In this document: positions 21,604 through 30,877 of the stretch, piece after piece
Layout: the number at the start of each line of letters is the position of its first letter
Position numbering within the stretch: position 1 is the stretch's first letter
Source: Davidsoniella eucalypti
Lineage: Eukaryota > Ascomycota > Sordariomycetes > Microascales > Ceratocystidaceae
DNA length: 64,000 nucleotides
Assembly (NCBI GenBank): GCA_004009845.1
Contig: RMBW01000001.1
Location: forward strand, 744,001-808,000
Reading direction: 5' to 3'
Program-made: the position numbers and the translations under genes
The notes under the pieces: generated by a model
Databases searched by the model: none
What the model was told of the DNA's origin: nothing
What the model saw: only the letters and a program-made list of their open reading frames with translations

Positions 21604-23978
21604 GACTGCTTGTAGGCAAACGGCAGGCAATATAAGTAGCCTTGTTCGGTGTTATGAACGTACAGGGAGTGAGCTTTGTGTTTCTCACGCAAGATAGCAA
21701 CTGACAGCTTTAACAAAACAACAAAAAACTTGGAGAAAGGGGGAAGAAAAATAACGACACTCTCCCTTATATCAGAACTTGCAGACAGGAAGAGTAAGAA
21801 AATATCACCACGGTGAAGAAAAAGAGCAGTGATTCGAGAGATCTCAAAGCATACAGAAGCCCCCCAAATCCCTGCTATCGTGTTGTTCGTTGCTTTACCT
21901 TTTATATTCCAACGAAGGAGGTATCCTTGTTTGGCGCAGGTTTACTCACCTTAGCGCAATATATGCAAGGTCTAGCAAGACTCTAGCAGACAGGGCCCTT
22001 TTCTTTATTAGGTCTTTACTGGGTCTTCTCTTACAGTTGGCTTTCCAAATACAGACGACAGTTGTAAGTTTAGGCGCAGAAAATACAGTTCAAGCAAGCC
22101 CATCCCACCAAAAGATTAGCAAGCCATACCAAACGACTTACAGCACTTTAATAACAGGCAAAAAGCCAACAACAAGCAACAATACACAAGAAACCAGAAC
22201 CAAACAAGATCCCAGCTTCGCGCAATGGGGGTTTCCTTCCGACGAGGCGTCAAATGACAGGCCACGGGTTTCAAAGCAGCTGGTCACTCAACCGTAAGCA
22301 ACTGGATGAAAAGAATGCACACGGCGCGGGCTGGTGTGCACTAGCCAGCCTCGGCAGGGTCGTAGCGGTAGCCTGTAAGTTCGCAGTTAGGGAAGACAAA
22401 GCTTAATGTCCAACGGGGCCAGAGAGAAGCAAACGTCAAAAAAAAGGCGTGAACGGATGTTAAGCAACTATGTAATAGCCCATAGTCGAATCCCAGGGCG
22501 GGTGGAATGCTGAACCGGAAGGATGCACCCAAGTCCCAGCGAAAGGGAGACGGTTCGATCTGGTGGTGAGATGATGAGAATTACACGGCGTGTGGTTGGT
22601 CGGAAGCAAGGGTATCAGGAAGACCTCGATATGTAGATGCGACTATAACGTTCGATGCAAAGTGTGGCTGATACGTAAGGTAATCTGTAAAGCCGTCATA
22701 GAAGGGTCTTGAAAGGGAATGCATTGAGAAGAGAATGGCAGGCCAACGGTAAATTCCGTCAAGATATCAAGACATGGACGATCATGAGAAAAAAAGCAAG
22801 TCTCTTCTTTTATTCTGCCGACTATGGGGCTTCTGTAACTTATTCAGGGTCTTTTGCCCACTGATACAGCTACTATTGGCTAGGCTGTAGTACTTTCAAC
22901 ACCACTTAATAGCTTTACTGCTGCGGCTGTAGATAACGCTTATCAAAGTCATTCGTGATCTGTGCCGTCATGCAGTCGCTGCTCGGCTCACTTTCCGCCC
23001 CGGTTAGGAAACCGCCGGTCATCTATGCCTGGTTTTACTGATTTGATTATATTTAACGTCTACCTAAATCACCAAGATCATACGACGCCGGATTGGTTAC
23101 CGGACCGATATCTAAAGTGCTCTGCGGGACAACACCGTTCCCCTAGCCCCGAAGAACCAGTGGTCCATACCTCCACTAAGAGCAGCAAAAAAAAAAAAAA
23201 AAAAACAATGCCTCCACAAAAACATTCAAAAGACAGAAATCTCTAAGTGGAGCTACCATCCCCACTATTCAGTGAGCTTTCCAAGAGTCTGGTGATCGTG
23301 GCCGTAAGAAATAATATTTTGGCGTAGTCGAGTCCAATCGAGTCCGATGCTATGGATGAAGCATAGCAACAGGATTCCCGCGCCGCGGGGTCGGGCATCC
23401 GGAACCTTCAAAGAGGCTGCCCGCCGAGTATGGCTCCCTGAATTGAGTTCGATGGGCGATCGAAAAAGGGATGCGAAAAGTCGAAGGAGAAAAGTTCGTC
23501 TTTGGGAGGTACTCGAACTCAAAGGTACCCCCCCGAGGATTGTAGGGAAGGTTCCATCACATAGAAGCTCCTTGTTTCTACTCATGTAGAAACAGTTGCC
23601 CATCTTCACCATTCACCAACCAAAAACTAAAGCAAAAAGAATGACAAAAGCCGACCCCAATGACCATATCGGCGCTAAATCAACGCCGACCAGATATATT
23701 CAGATGATATGTTGTTATCCCGCAGGAAAATGCTAATCGCAAATGTACAGTTGTTCTTCCTCTTGTTTCTACTGATACGATACACCCCGCCAGCATGACA
23801 CTAGCTCATCGATCGGTCCCGTTCCCACCTCGAGGATGCTGTGCCGTATTATGCTTCACCCCGCTATGAGCCTCAATAGCCCTACCGTGAGAATGACGAG
23901 AGAGTCCACTCTTGACAAAAATAAAAATAAAAGAAAGGCGATGATGCTTGATGGGGAGTATGAATGCCATTGAGGGGT
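21604..23978. other. Long intergenic region without a recognised gene
   Basis: This covers the promoter of the acyltransferase (purine-rich on the + strand near 21710-21850) and the 3' side of the coactosin gene. Frames near 22962-23612 are short and carry no motif. I found no clear tRNA or other RNA gene. Confidence 0.4.
23187..23205 (+). repeat. Poly-A homopolymer of 19
   Basis: Uninterrupted run of 19 adenines in an intergenic region, followed by CAATG. No flanking duplication was seen, so it is treated as a simple repeat and not as a retroposon tail. Confidence 0.85.
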
Positions 23979-24407
23979 CTAACCGCGGCCGCCGTTGTAA
24001 TCGGCACCACCGGCCTTGCGCAGCCGCGCAATGATATCCCGCTCATCCAGATCGGACTTGTCACTAGCATCGACCTGGATGCTGTGATGTGACAGGACCT
24101 TCTTGACCTCGCCGCTCTCAATGCTGACGCGCGCCTTGCGCATCACCTTTGTGTTCTGGCCGATCCAGATGATGAGGGCAAACTTGACACGCTTGCTCTC
24201 CGAGTCGTTTGCGTATTCTTGCCGCACGTAGGCGTACTGCACTTGGTTGTCGTCCAGCTCGCTGACTAGCTCAGCTAGGCCGCCGGTGCCAACTTTGGAG
24301 AGGCCAATCTTCTTGGTGCCCGGAATGTCAGCTACGAGGAGCCAGTTGGCGGGCTCCTTGTCCGAACGAACATTTTCGTAGGCAGCAGCGATTTCCGGTG
24401 AGTCCAT
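23979..24407 (-). CDS. Coactosin-like actin-binding protein (ADF-homology domain)
   Basis: Single-exon gene for 142 residues, the same length as animal coactosins. It starts at the ATG at 24407; the extra upstream codons begin with TTG. The whole protein is one ADF-homology domain: IAAAYENVRSDKEPANWLLV near the N-terminus, QVQYAYVRQEYANDSESKRV in the middle, then KFALIIWIGQNTKVMRKARV and the C-terminal helix DLDERDIIARLRKAGGADYN. The pattern KFALI.WIG....R.A..S and the ending LRKAGGA.Y are typical of coactosin and separate it from cofilin. It should bind F-actin in the cytoplasm. No intron is needed. Confidence 0.93.
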   Translation of the reverse strand: MDSPEIAAAYENVRSDKEPANWLLVADIPGTKKIGLSKVGTGGLAELVSELDDNQVQYAYVRQEYANDSESKRVKFALIIWIGQNTKVMRKARVSIESGEVKKVLSHHSIQVDASDKSDLDERDIIARLRKAGGADYNGGRG

Positions 24408-25415
24408 CTTTGTGTTATTGTATGGCAATCTTTGGATGGAGCTCTAGGACGGGGGCGAAGCGGTTATGCTTGTAATTGTTATGGTAAAATCAAGTTGCGA
24501 TATTGAGTCGGCCCGCGAGCGATTGGTTGATTAGAGAATGCGGAGGTAGATGCGGAGATAGATAGCGAGATTAGTCGGAAGAAGATGGAGAACGATGCGT
24601 TTGGACCAGGTGATGCGGGGTGCGCCTCAAAGAGCAGAATTGAGGAAGGGGGGAGAAACAAGAGTCCGTGAACACGACGATATCGAAAAATAAGGGCTGG
24701 ACTTTGGAGATAAGAAAGATATGTAGCACCTGGCAAGTCGACAAGTAGTGAAAGGATAGAAAGGTGTGGAGACAATGGCAGCTAAAGTTGTATTAGAACA
24801 ACTAGTTGGTTGCTAGTAGTACTAGTAGGAGCAATAGGAAACTTGCCACGAGAAGCTTAGGAGAAAATAGCGAAGACGGATATCTACAGTAAGCAATTCA
24901 TGTTTATTGTTTCTCTTGGTTTTAGAAAGCAAAAAGAAAAAAGAAAAAAAGAAAAAAAAGACAATTAAGCCTGCACTATTTGGTCGAAACGATGTGTTTT
25001 GTTCAACAGCATCAAAACAATCTGACGAACAAGCCCCGATTAATGCGCAAGCTTTCGTCAATTAAACACACAAAGCTCCAGTTATGCAGACTACCATGCT
25101 AGTAAGGGTTTAAGGAACCCTAGCCACTTTCCCTTTCTTGACTAACAACCGAGCGGCACAATTCTTTTTTATTTTTATGTTTGCCTAATACGCCTGGAAA
25201 CCGACTTTCGAAGGCGTCGTCATTGCAACTTGTATGGTGAGCTATAATAGGAAAGACAACTCAAGTCGATAAGAATAGACATTTGAAGTTAAAGAAACAA
25301 GTACACTTGCACAGGATTTCAACTGGACCCTTTACATATTTTCTCCGAGCAGCATTAGCAAATAAGAACTATGTATGATATTAGAAGAACTACCAACTAC
25401 CAAACAACTAAAGAT
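24408..25415. other. Intergenic between coactosin and the kinase-like gene
   Basis: Coactosin promoter/5' UTR and the 3' side of the kinase-like gene. No gene recognised; an A/G-rich low-complexity tract lies near 24920-24965. Confidence 0.45.
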
Positions 25416-27989
25416 TTACACAAGAGCTTGTTCAATATACAATCGCTTCGAGTTCTGTTCTACTCCAGCATCAATCAATGGCCTCTTTCGCGACGGTGGC
25501 CGATCTAGAATTTTAGCCATATCAAAATCAATGATCATTAACTTCCCTGTTTGAGAGTCTTGGAGAATATTTCTCTCTTCAAGATCGCCGTGTTCAATAC
25601 CGCACTCTGCCATTTGTGAAACCATATCTTCAAGATCACTATAACTTCCCTTTGACAACTCTGTGATAGACTCGCCAGCATAAGCAAGTAGAAGAACATG
25701 CTTATAATCATGAAATCTCAAAGGAATCCCCATCTTCAACGTGATACTCCCAAGACAAACAGGAACTACAGTTCCTTGGAGACTCCTGAGCTTTAAATAG
25801 ACAATGAGCTCCTTTTGAAGTAGCCATGTATCCTCACTCTCAAAGCCTTTGCCAACCAATGTATAGCCATATGGATACACTGTGAGCTTGAACAAGGCCC
25901 CAACAGCACCATGTTTATCCAGATCTTCGCAGCCATTATCGAGATTCGTATCCATTTGGATCTTGATAGCGTTCAAGAATTGGGAGGGACTCAATTGATG
26001 TCGTTGATCTTGAGTATCGGTGTTTGCTTTCCGGTGAAATTGGTAGTTTGGACAGTTTTGGTCAAACTCAAAACCATGGACCAGGCCATATAGACACTGT
26101 TGTGTACAGTAACTAGAAAGGCAAGCAGTATGTTTTTGAGATCGAAAAGGCAAACTACCATGACCCCCTCCTCTTTCGGTGCTACTATCATCACCATCAC
26201 TTAGCCCGGGAGTATCTGGATGGGCCTCTGGGCTTAGATGTGGACCTGCTTCGCCTGATGTGTCATCTTCATATGAACTTGGTAGAGAGCGTATTTGAGA
26301 CCTTAATGCTTGAATATCGCTTAAACTGAGTTTTTGCTGTTCAAGTGATAGGAGCATCAGTGTCAAGATATAAGCAATTGGCGTCTGCTTGATACTTTCA
26401 ATATGCTCCTCGATAATCTCAGGGTCTACAGGGCCTTTATCTCGATTAAGAAATAGAATATCAGAGATTTGTTCTCTGGGAATACAGAGGGAGTAATGAA
26501 CAGTGCTAGGGTTTGCCATATCAATACTCAAGAAAATGAAGGACTCGCCAGTCGTGATGTATCCATATAAAAGCCCAGAGTTAATCATGTAGTGATATAC
26601 CTGTGTCACAGCACAAGCAACAAAATGGCGCATATATCTACTGTTTTCCGCTTCATCAGATTGATTCAAAGATCTTTTTGTGCTTCCTTTGAGACTGGTA
26701 TAGAAGGAGGATGGGTCTGAAGTAGAAAGATGGTCTAGGGCTGCTCGAAGCTGAGCAGGAGGGAGCTTATGAGCTGCCTTGTACTCCACAATGAAGAGTA
26801 GCTTTTCGATTTTGACAGCTCTAGGAGTGTTCTGGGAGTCTTGAGGAGCATGAGAGATGCCTAGAGTGATATTGTCGAAATAGAAGGCCCGAGAAGTCGA
26901 AGGTGTATTTATCTTCGAAGGACGCTCGCCAGGAGCACTAGATGAAGCTGCCCTTTTCCTACCAGATTGATGTTGATCCAGCTGAGTATTCGCGCTTTCT
27001 CTATGACGGAGACTAGCGACATTGATGTTTTCTGGCTCATCCGAAGATCTAGGCAGATCCATTGAGGCCTGGGTCTGAGACTCTGGTAGTAGAATGTGGA
27101 GTTGAGAATCTACTGAATCTTGGAAATGTTGCTGCTCTGGTGCTCTCTGCTGCCGTCGTTGAATCTCGTTGGCATATCGTGTGTTCGAATTGAATATTAC
27201 TTCTTTGACTCCATTATAGGCCGTAGCGTCACATTGGTCGTGTTGTAGATAAATATTGATAACTTCCTGGACATGATCCTCAATGGCAGGTTTGGAAAAT
27301 TTGACCACGTCGCTCTCACTGGATAGCCACTGACTGCATAAAGCACGCTGGGCAGCAGCAGTTGCATTAAAACCATCAAATAAAGCCTCCTGTTTAAAGA
27401 CGGATTGAAACTCTGAAAACTTCTGCTCATGAATGCCTTGGAAGTCTGACCAGGATTTGAGAAGATGTGGGTATGATCGATTAGCGACCGAAGTAGGTCC
27501 CCCTGTTGTGAGCCGAGACAATACCGTCTCTATTTTGTAGGTTTGGAAGTTGAGAGCAAAGCCGTTATAGAGAGAAGTTTCGAATGTTGTTTTTCTGTTT
27601 AGGCGGTCGATTTTCTCAGCTCTCTGTTCAGCTTCTCGAGCCTTGTTGACAGCGGCTTCTTTGTCGACTCGATCTTGCTTAGCTCTCTGTTCAGCTCTCT
27701 GTTCAGCTTCTCGAGCCTTGTTGACAGCGGCTTCTTTGTCGACTCGATCTTGCTTAGCTCTCTGTTCAGCTCTCTGTTCAGCTTCTCGAGCCTTGTTGAC
27801 AGCGGCTTCTTTGTCGACTCGTTCCTGCTCAGCTCTCTGTTCAAAAGCTTTTGCATCCCGATCCCTTTGCTAAGATATTGAAAACGAGTTAGATCTAAAT
27901 TTTGTGCAAAGGAGCCTATATTTATGTGAGTAATTACTAACCTCGAATAGCTGAAATATTTCTTCTTTGGATAATTTAGATATATCCAT
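25416..27989 (-). CDS. Coiled-coil, REase-like and atypical protein-kinase protein
   Basis: Two exons, 27989-27942 and 27869-25416, give 833 residues. Exon 1 encodes MDISKLSKEEIFQLFE and joins in phase 0 through a 72-bp intron (GTTAGT..CTTAG) to QRDRDAKAFEQRAEQER. Residues about 17-100 form a charged coiled coil with three nearly identical 25-residue repeats. A middle domain has KIEKLLFIVEYKAAHKLPPA with E378 and K380, resembling the ExK half of a PD-(D/E)XK nuclease; I infer, but cannot prove, a restriction-endonuclease fold. The C-terminus has HGDLEERN near 776 (catalytic-loop HxDxxxxN) and IIDFD near 795, with DFD in place of DFG; an obvious glycine loop is missing. Fungal proteins with this order are often near transposons and resemble the REase-plus-kinase architectures reported among Crinkler-type proteins. 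Substrate and role are unknown. Confidence 0.78.
27631..27843 (-). repeat. Three 75-bp in-frame tandem repeats in the coiled coil
   Basis: Copies start at 27631, 27706 and 27781. The first two are almost identical and the third differs by a few bases at its end. Each encodes 25 residues with core RVDKEAAVNKAREAEQRA, so copy-number change would keep the frame and lengthen the coil. Confidence 0.9.
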
Positions 27990-28153
27990 GATGTTTGGCA
28001 GCTTTTAGTTAAGAAAAGTAGAGAAAATATTAAAGAAGTAAGTGAGTCTATTGTGTTGGAACACAATGTGCTTTGCGAGAAATAGGATAGTTAGGCAGAA
28101 ATGCGATGAAATTACCTATTCATCAAATCGTATGTTGCTTAGTCAGTCAAGTA

Positions 28154-28162
28154 CCGATTGTT
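28154..28162 (+). repeat. Left 9-bp target-site duplication of the MULE
   Basis: CCGATTGTT directly left of the element, identical to the 9 bases at 28907-28915. Confidence 0.88.
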
Positions 28163-28318
28163 GAGTCATGCTAATTTCACAGTTAAGATTTTAATTTCAC
28201 AGTTACGCTAGCCGTATTAGGAAATTCTAGTCACGTGGTGTCCCACGTGACATCGGCGATTACAAGAAATCAAAAATATTTCTTACATCGCATCACCACT
28301 TCACCACTACTATAAGAT
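28163..28318 (+). repeat. Left terminal inverted repeat (156 bp)
   Basis: Begins GAGTCATGCTAATTTCACAG. It contains a 14-bp direct repeat TAATTTCACAGTTA (28172-28185 and 28192-28205) and a 9-bp-arm inverted repeat around two CACGTG hexamers (28230-28251). Confidence 0.92.
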
Positions 28319-28621
28319 TAAACATGCCAGAATAGAAAAAAGACAGCTAGTTACCCGAGACGAGCCTTTACGTATAGACGGTTTTGTACGTGTGTTAAGC
28401 TTGCCATGCCGATCACAGCCATAGACCACTGATTTCATACCACCATTGGTGTAAGAAGACACAGTTGAAAAGGCGTACCCACGTACAGAAGCCCATGCAT
28501 TAATGCCTTGGAAAAGTGCCTCTCGAGAGTGGTAGTGTATTGTTGGAGGAGGGGCAAGCCGTATAACAGGGGTGTCTGTGGTATCTATAGATAGCCCTTT
28601 ATCCATAGATGATGATGCCAT
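28310..28621 (-). pseudogene. Truncated MULE transposase, FAR1-type DNA-binding N-terminus
   Basis: The ATG at 28621 opens a 103-codon frame. REALFQGINAWASVRGYAFS, GGMKSVVYGCDRHGK and SSRVTSCLFSILA resemble the FAR1/WRKY-GCM1-type zinc-binding region at the start of fungal Hop/MULE transposases, with Cys residues in GCDRHGK and SCLF. The frame stops inside the left TIR, so the whole catalytic DDE region is missing. A short DNA-binding peptide could still be made. A GGTAAC near 28353 is a possible splice donor of the ancestral gene. Confidence 0.72.
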
Positions 28622-28750
28622 TGTGGTGTGTGTAGAAAATAAAAAAGTAGGGTGGTGAAGGTTTTCATCATCGTGAGCAGGAGGTAATAACGGTGAGGGA
28701 CCGTCTTCATAGATTTTTACTGCTTTATAATATTCAATTACATATGTTTC

Positions 28751-28906
28751 ATCTTATAGTAGTGATGAAGTGGTGATGCAATGTAAGAAATATTTTTGAC
28801 TTCTTGTAATCGCCGATGTCACGTGGGACACCACGTGACTAGAATTTCCTAATACGGCTAGCGTAACTGTGAAATTAAAATCTTAACTGTGAAATTAGCA
28901 TGACTC
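28751..28906 (-). repeat. Right terminal inverted repeat (156 bp)
   Basis: Reverse complement of the left TIR with three mismatches, all transitions. It ends GTGAAATTAGCATGACTC, immediately before the right target duplication. Confidence 0.92.
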
Positions 28907-28915
28907 CCGATTGTT
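28907..28915 (+). repeat. Right 9-bp target-site duplication of the MULE
   Basis: CCGATTGTT, an exact copy of 28154-28162. Confidence 0.88.
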
Positions 28916-30877
28916 GTGTACTAGCCTCGCACATCACGTGACTTACCTCGACTCTATATAATAACACGTCCCATAACATTTCCTTCATAGACCCCTATTA
29001 ATAAAGGTTTCAAGCCCAAAAGCCCTGGAACAAATGATAACGTTGCAATTGAGTTGTAGGGTTATACAGAAGATGTCGAATTGACAGACTTGAGGCTAAT
29101 TAGTTTTAAGCGCCTAATTGTGTAAGTGAAAAACTAAGAGACGATAGTGACTTGAGAACGATCTTTGGGCCAGAGGGGGAAAGCGGCTGGCGAGTGACAA
29201 TTTCACGCAGTCTCAAAGCTTTAAAGAAGCACGAGCGATAAACGGCGAGAATAGCAAAATACAAAATACGAAAGAGGACATGGGAAACACGAAGCACGTC
29301 AACAATGGTTTTGCGTTCTTGGTGTGTCATGCAGCGAGATTGGAAAAACAGCCCAAAGATCCGCGGGGACAGAGAAGACACCACTAAATCTTGTGCCAGA
29401 TAAGGTGAGCCGGGATCGCCTAGTTTTGGATTAGAACTGGCTTGTGTGTATTCACAAAGAAGATCACGAGGAACACGACCTGTAGAACACCAAAACAGAA
29501 CAACGAACAAGAAACCAAAGGCAGGCCAGCGGTTCCTATCTTGAAGTTGCCCGTGAAACGATCCAGCCTATAGCAGCGACACATGCTTGCGGGTTCACGT
29601 CGTGTCGCCTTTATTTCCTCCGAACCACAGTCTCGGAGCAACTCTCGCATGGCGGCTCATCAAGGGCCAAGACGATCCGTGGGCCTATATTCTCATATTG
29701 CATATGTGTACATACTTATATGCGGATGTGTATGCACACCTACAACCCAAACCCGTGCCCAGCCCTCTGCGTAGTAACTCGCCCGTGATATAGAAGCCGT
29801 CAAGGAGCACTAATTATCCACTACGGTAAAGTAGGAAGCCCGAGCTTCTGTATTATTCATGCCCTAGCCCAAGCTGGGCAGCTACTTGGCGGGAGAAGGT
29901 TGCCGGTTCGGACAGATTAATGAGCGTACGAAGCCAGGAAGATGAAAAGAGAAGAACGAGCATGGAAAACGTAATATGCTCGCTGACTTGACTAAGCTTT
30001 TGAAGTTGTACGGGCAGCTGAGATTAGCTTTGGGCCGTACCCAGGCTCTCTGAACAAGATTCCGTGATACATTTTCCATTTTTGATTCACTCACGATTCA
30101 CACATACAGTAAGTAGAGTCTGCTGGAAATTAAAAAAAGAGAAGCAATAATTACCCAAAAAACCACTTTAGAAGAGCAGGAGAGAGAGTCTGTGTTCGAC
30201 AGGCCTTGTCCTCGTGCTTCTTTTTTTATACGCCGCCCAGCATTCCAGTAGACTTTCTGCTGTGGGAAGGACGCTTCTCTGGCCCGAGCGCCATGAACCA
30301 AGTCCTGCATTTCCACTGCCCTGATCTCGCACTTTTGAGTAGTTCTTTTTGCCTCGAAGAGAGAGGGGGGGGGGGGGGGGGAAACCAGAGCAGGAACCAG
30401 AGCAGGAACCAGAGCAGACAGAGCGTAAAAGCAAGTAAGAAAGCGCTGGCCTATAGTAAGGCGGACTGCCGCTCTCTCTTTCTTTTTTAATTTTTGGCCA
30501 TGTTGCTGTTTTATAATATCACAACTACGACTGCCTCTTTGCCTGTGCCAGCCGCCACACGTCACCCGCTGCATCTGATCTTCAACTCTTTCGAGCCCGA
30601 GCAATAGAGCTCCTTCTCTATCTGCCGCGTCCTTTCTACCAAAGCCTCACTAGGACACGATGTCTTGGTGACCAACATCTAGCCTGCCTTGACTAGCATC
30701 AGCTTCGTTCCCGCTATCAGCAGCGGCATTACGCTCGAAGCTTGAATTCCAGTATTTGGGGGGCGTTATTTGTGTTTTGTTTTTCTCCAGCTGCTTCTCT
30801 GCCGCCTGTTCCACACACAGACTACAGGCGATACTGTGTTGTTCTTGTCTTGCTTGCTTCCGTACAGAAAAGCCGCC
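28916..30877. other. Intergenic, upstream region of PHO89
   Basis: No gene I can support. Minus-strand frames around 29106-29650 and 30098-30604 have no recognisable domain, and the 29106 and 29420 frames are incompatible. A TCACGTGA palindrome at 28934-28941 fits a Pho4/NUC-1-type CACGTG site in form, but it lies almost 2 kb from the PHO89 start, so a role there is doubtful. Confidence 0.4.
30365..30416 (+). repeat. Poly-G run of 17 followed by a 12-bp tandem repeat
   Basis: Seventeen consecutive G (30365-30381) are followed by three copies of AACCAGAGCAGG, the third incomplete. Simple repeat in the PHO89 upstream region. Confidence 0.85.

Larger units (their letters stand above)
28163..28906. 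mobile_element. Non-autonomous Mutator-like (MULE) element, 744 bp
   Basis: Both ends are complete: 156-bp terminal inverted repeats that differ at three positions by my reading, flanked by an exact 9-bp target duplication (CCGATTGTT). Long TIRs and a 9-bp duplication are the hallmark of Mutator-like elements. The interior holds only the first part of a transposase frame on the minus strand, so the element is an internal deletion derivative that would need a transposase in trans. It lies 173 bp upstream of the start of the kinase-like gene. The intact duplication and near-identical TIRs argue for fairly recent insertion. Confidence 0.92.

Noticed and set aside
23160..23240. Retroposon tail suggested by the A19 run
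   Set aside because: No target duplication flanks it and no reverse-transcribed gene body lies upstream.
29106..29510. 134-codon minus-strand frame
   Set aside because: Begins at a TTG, has no recognisable domain and overlaps other incompatible frames; no support as a gene.
30098..30604. 168-codon minus-strand frame
   Set aside because: Crosses the poly-G and 12-bp simple repeat and has no domain pattern; probably PHO89 upstream sequence.
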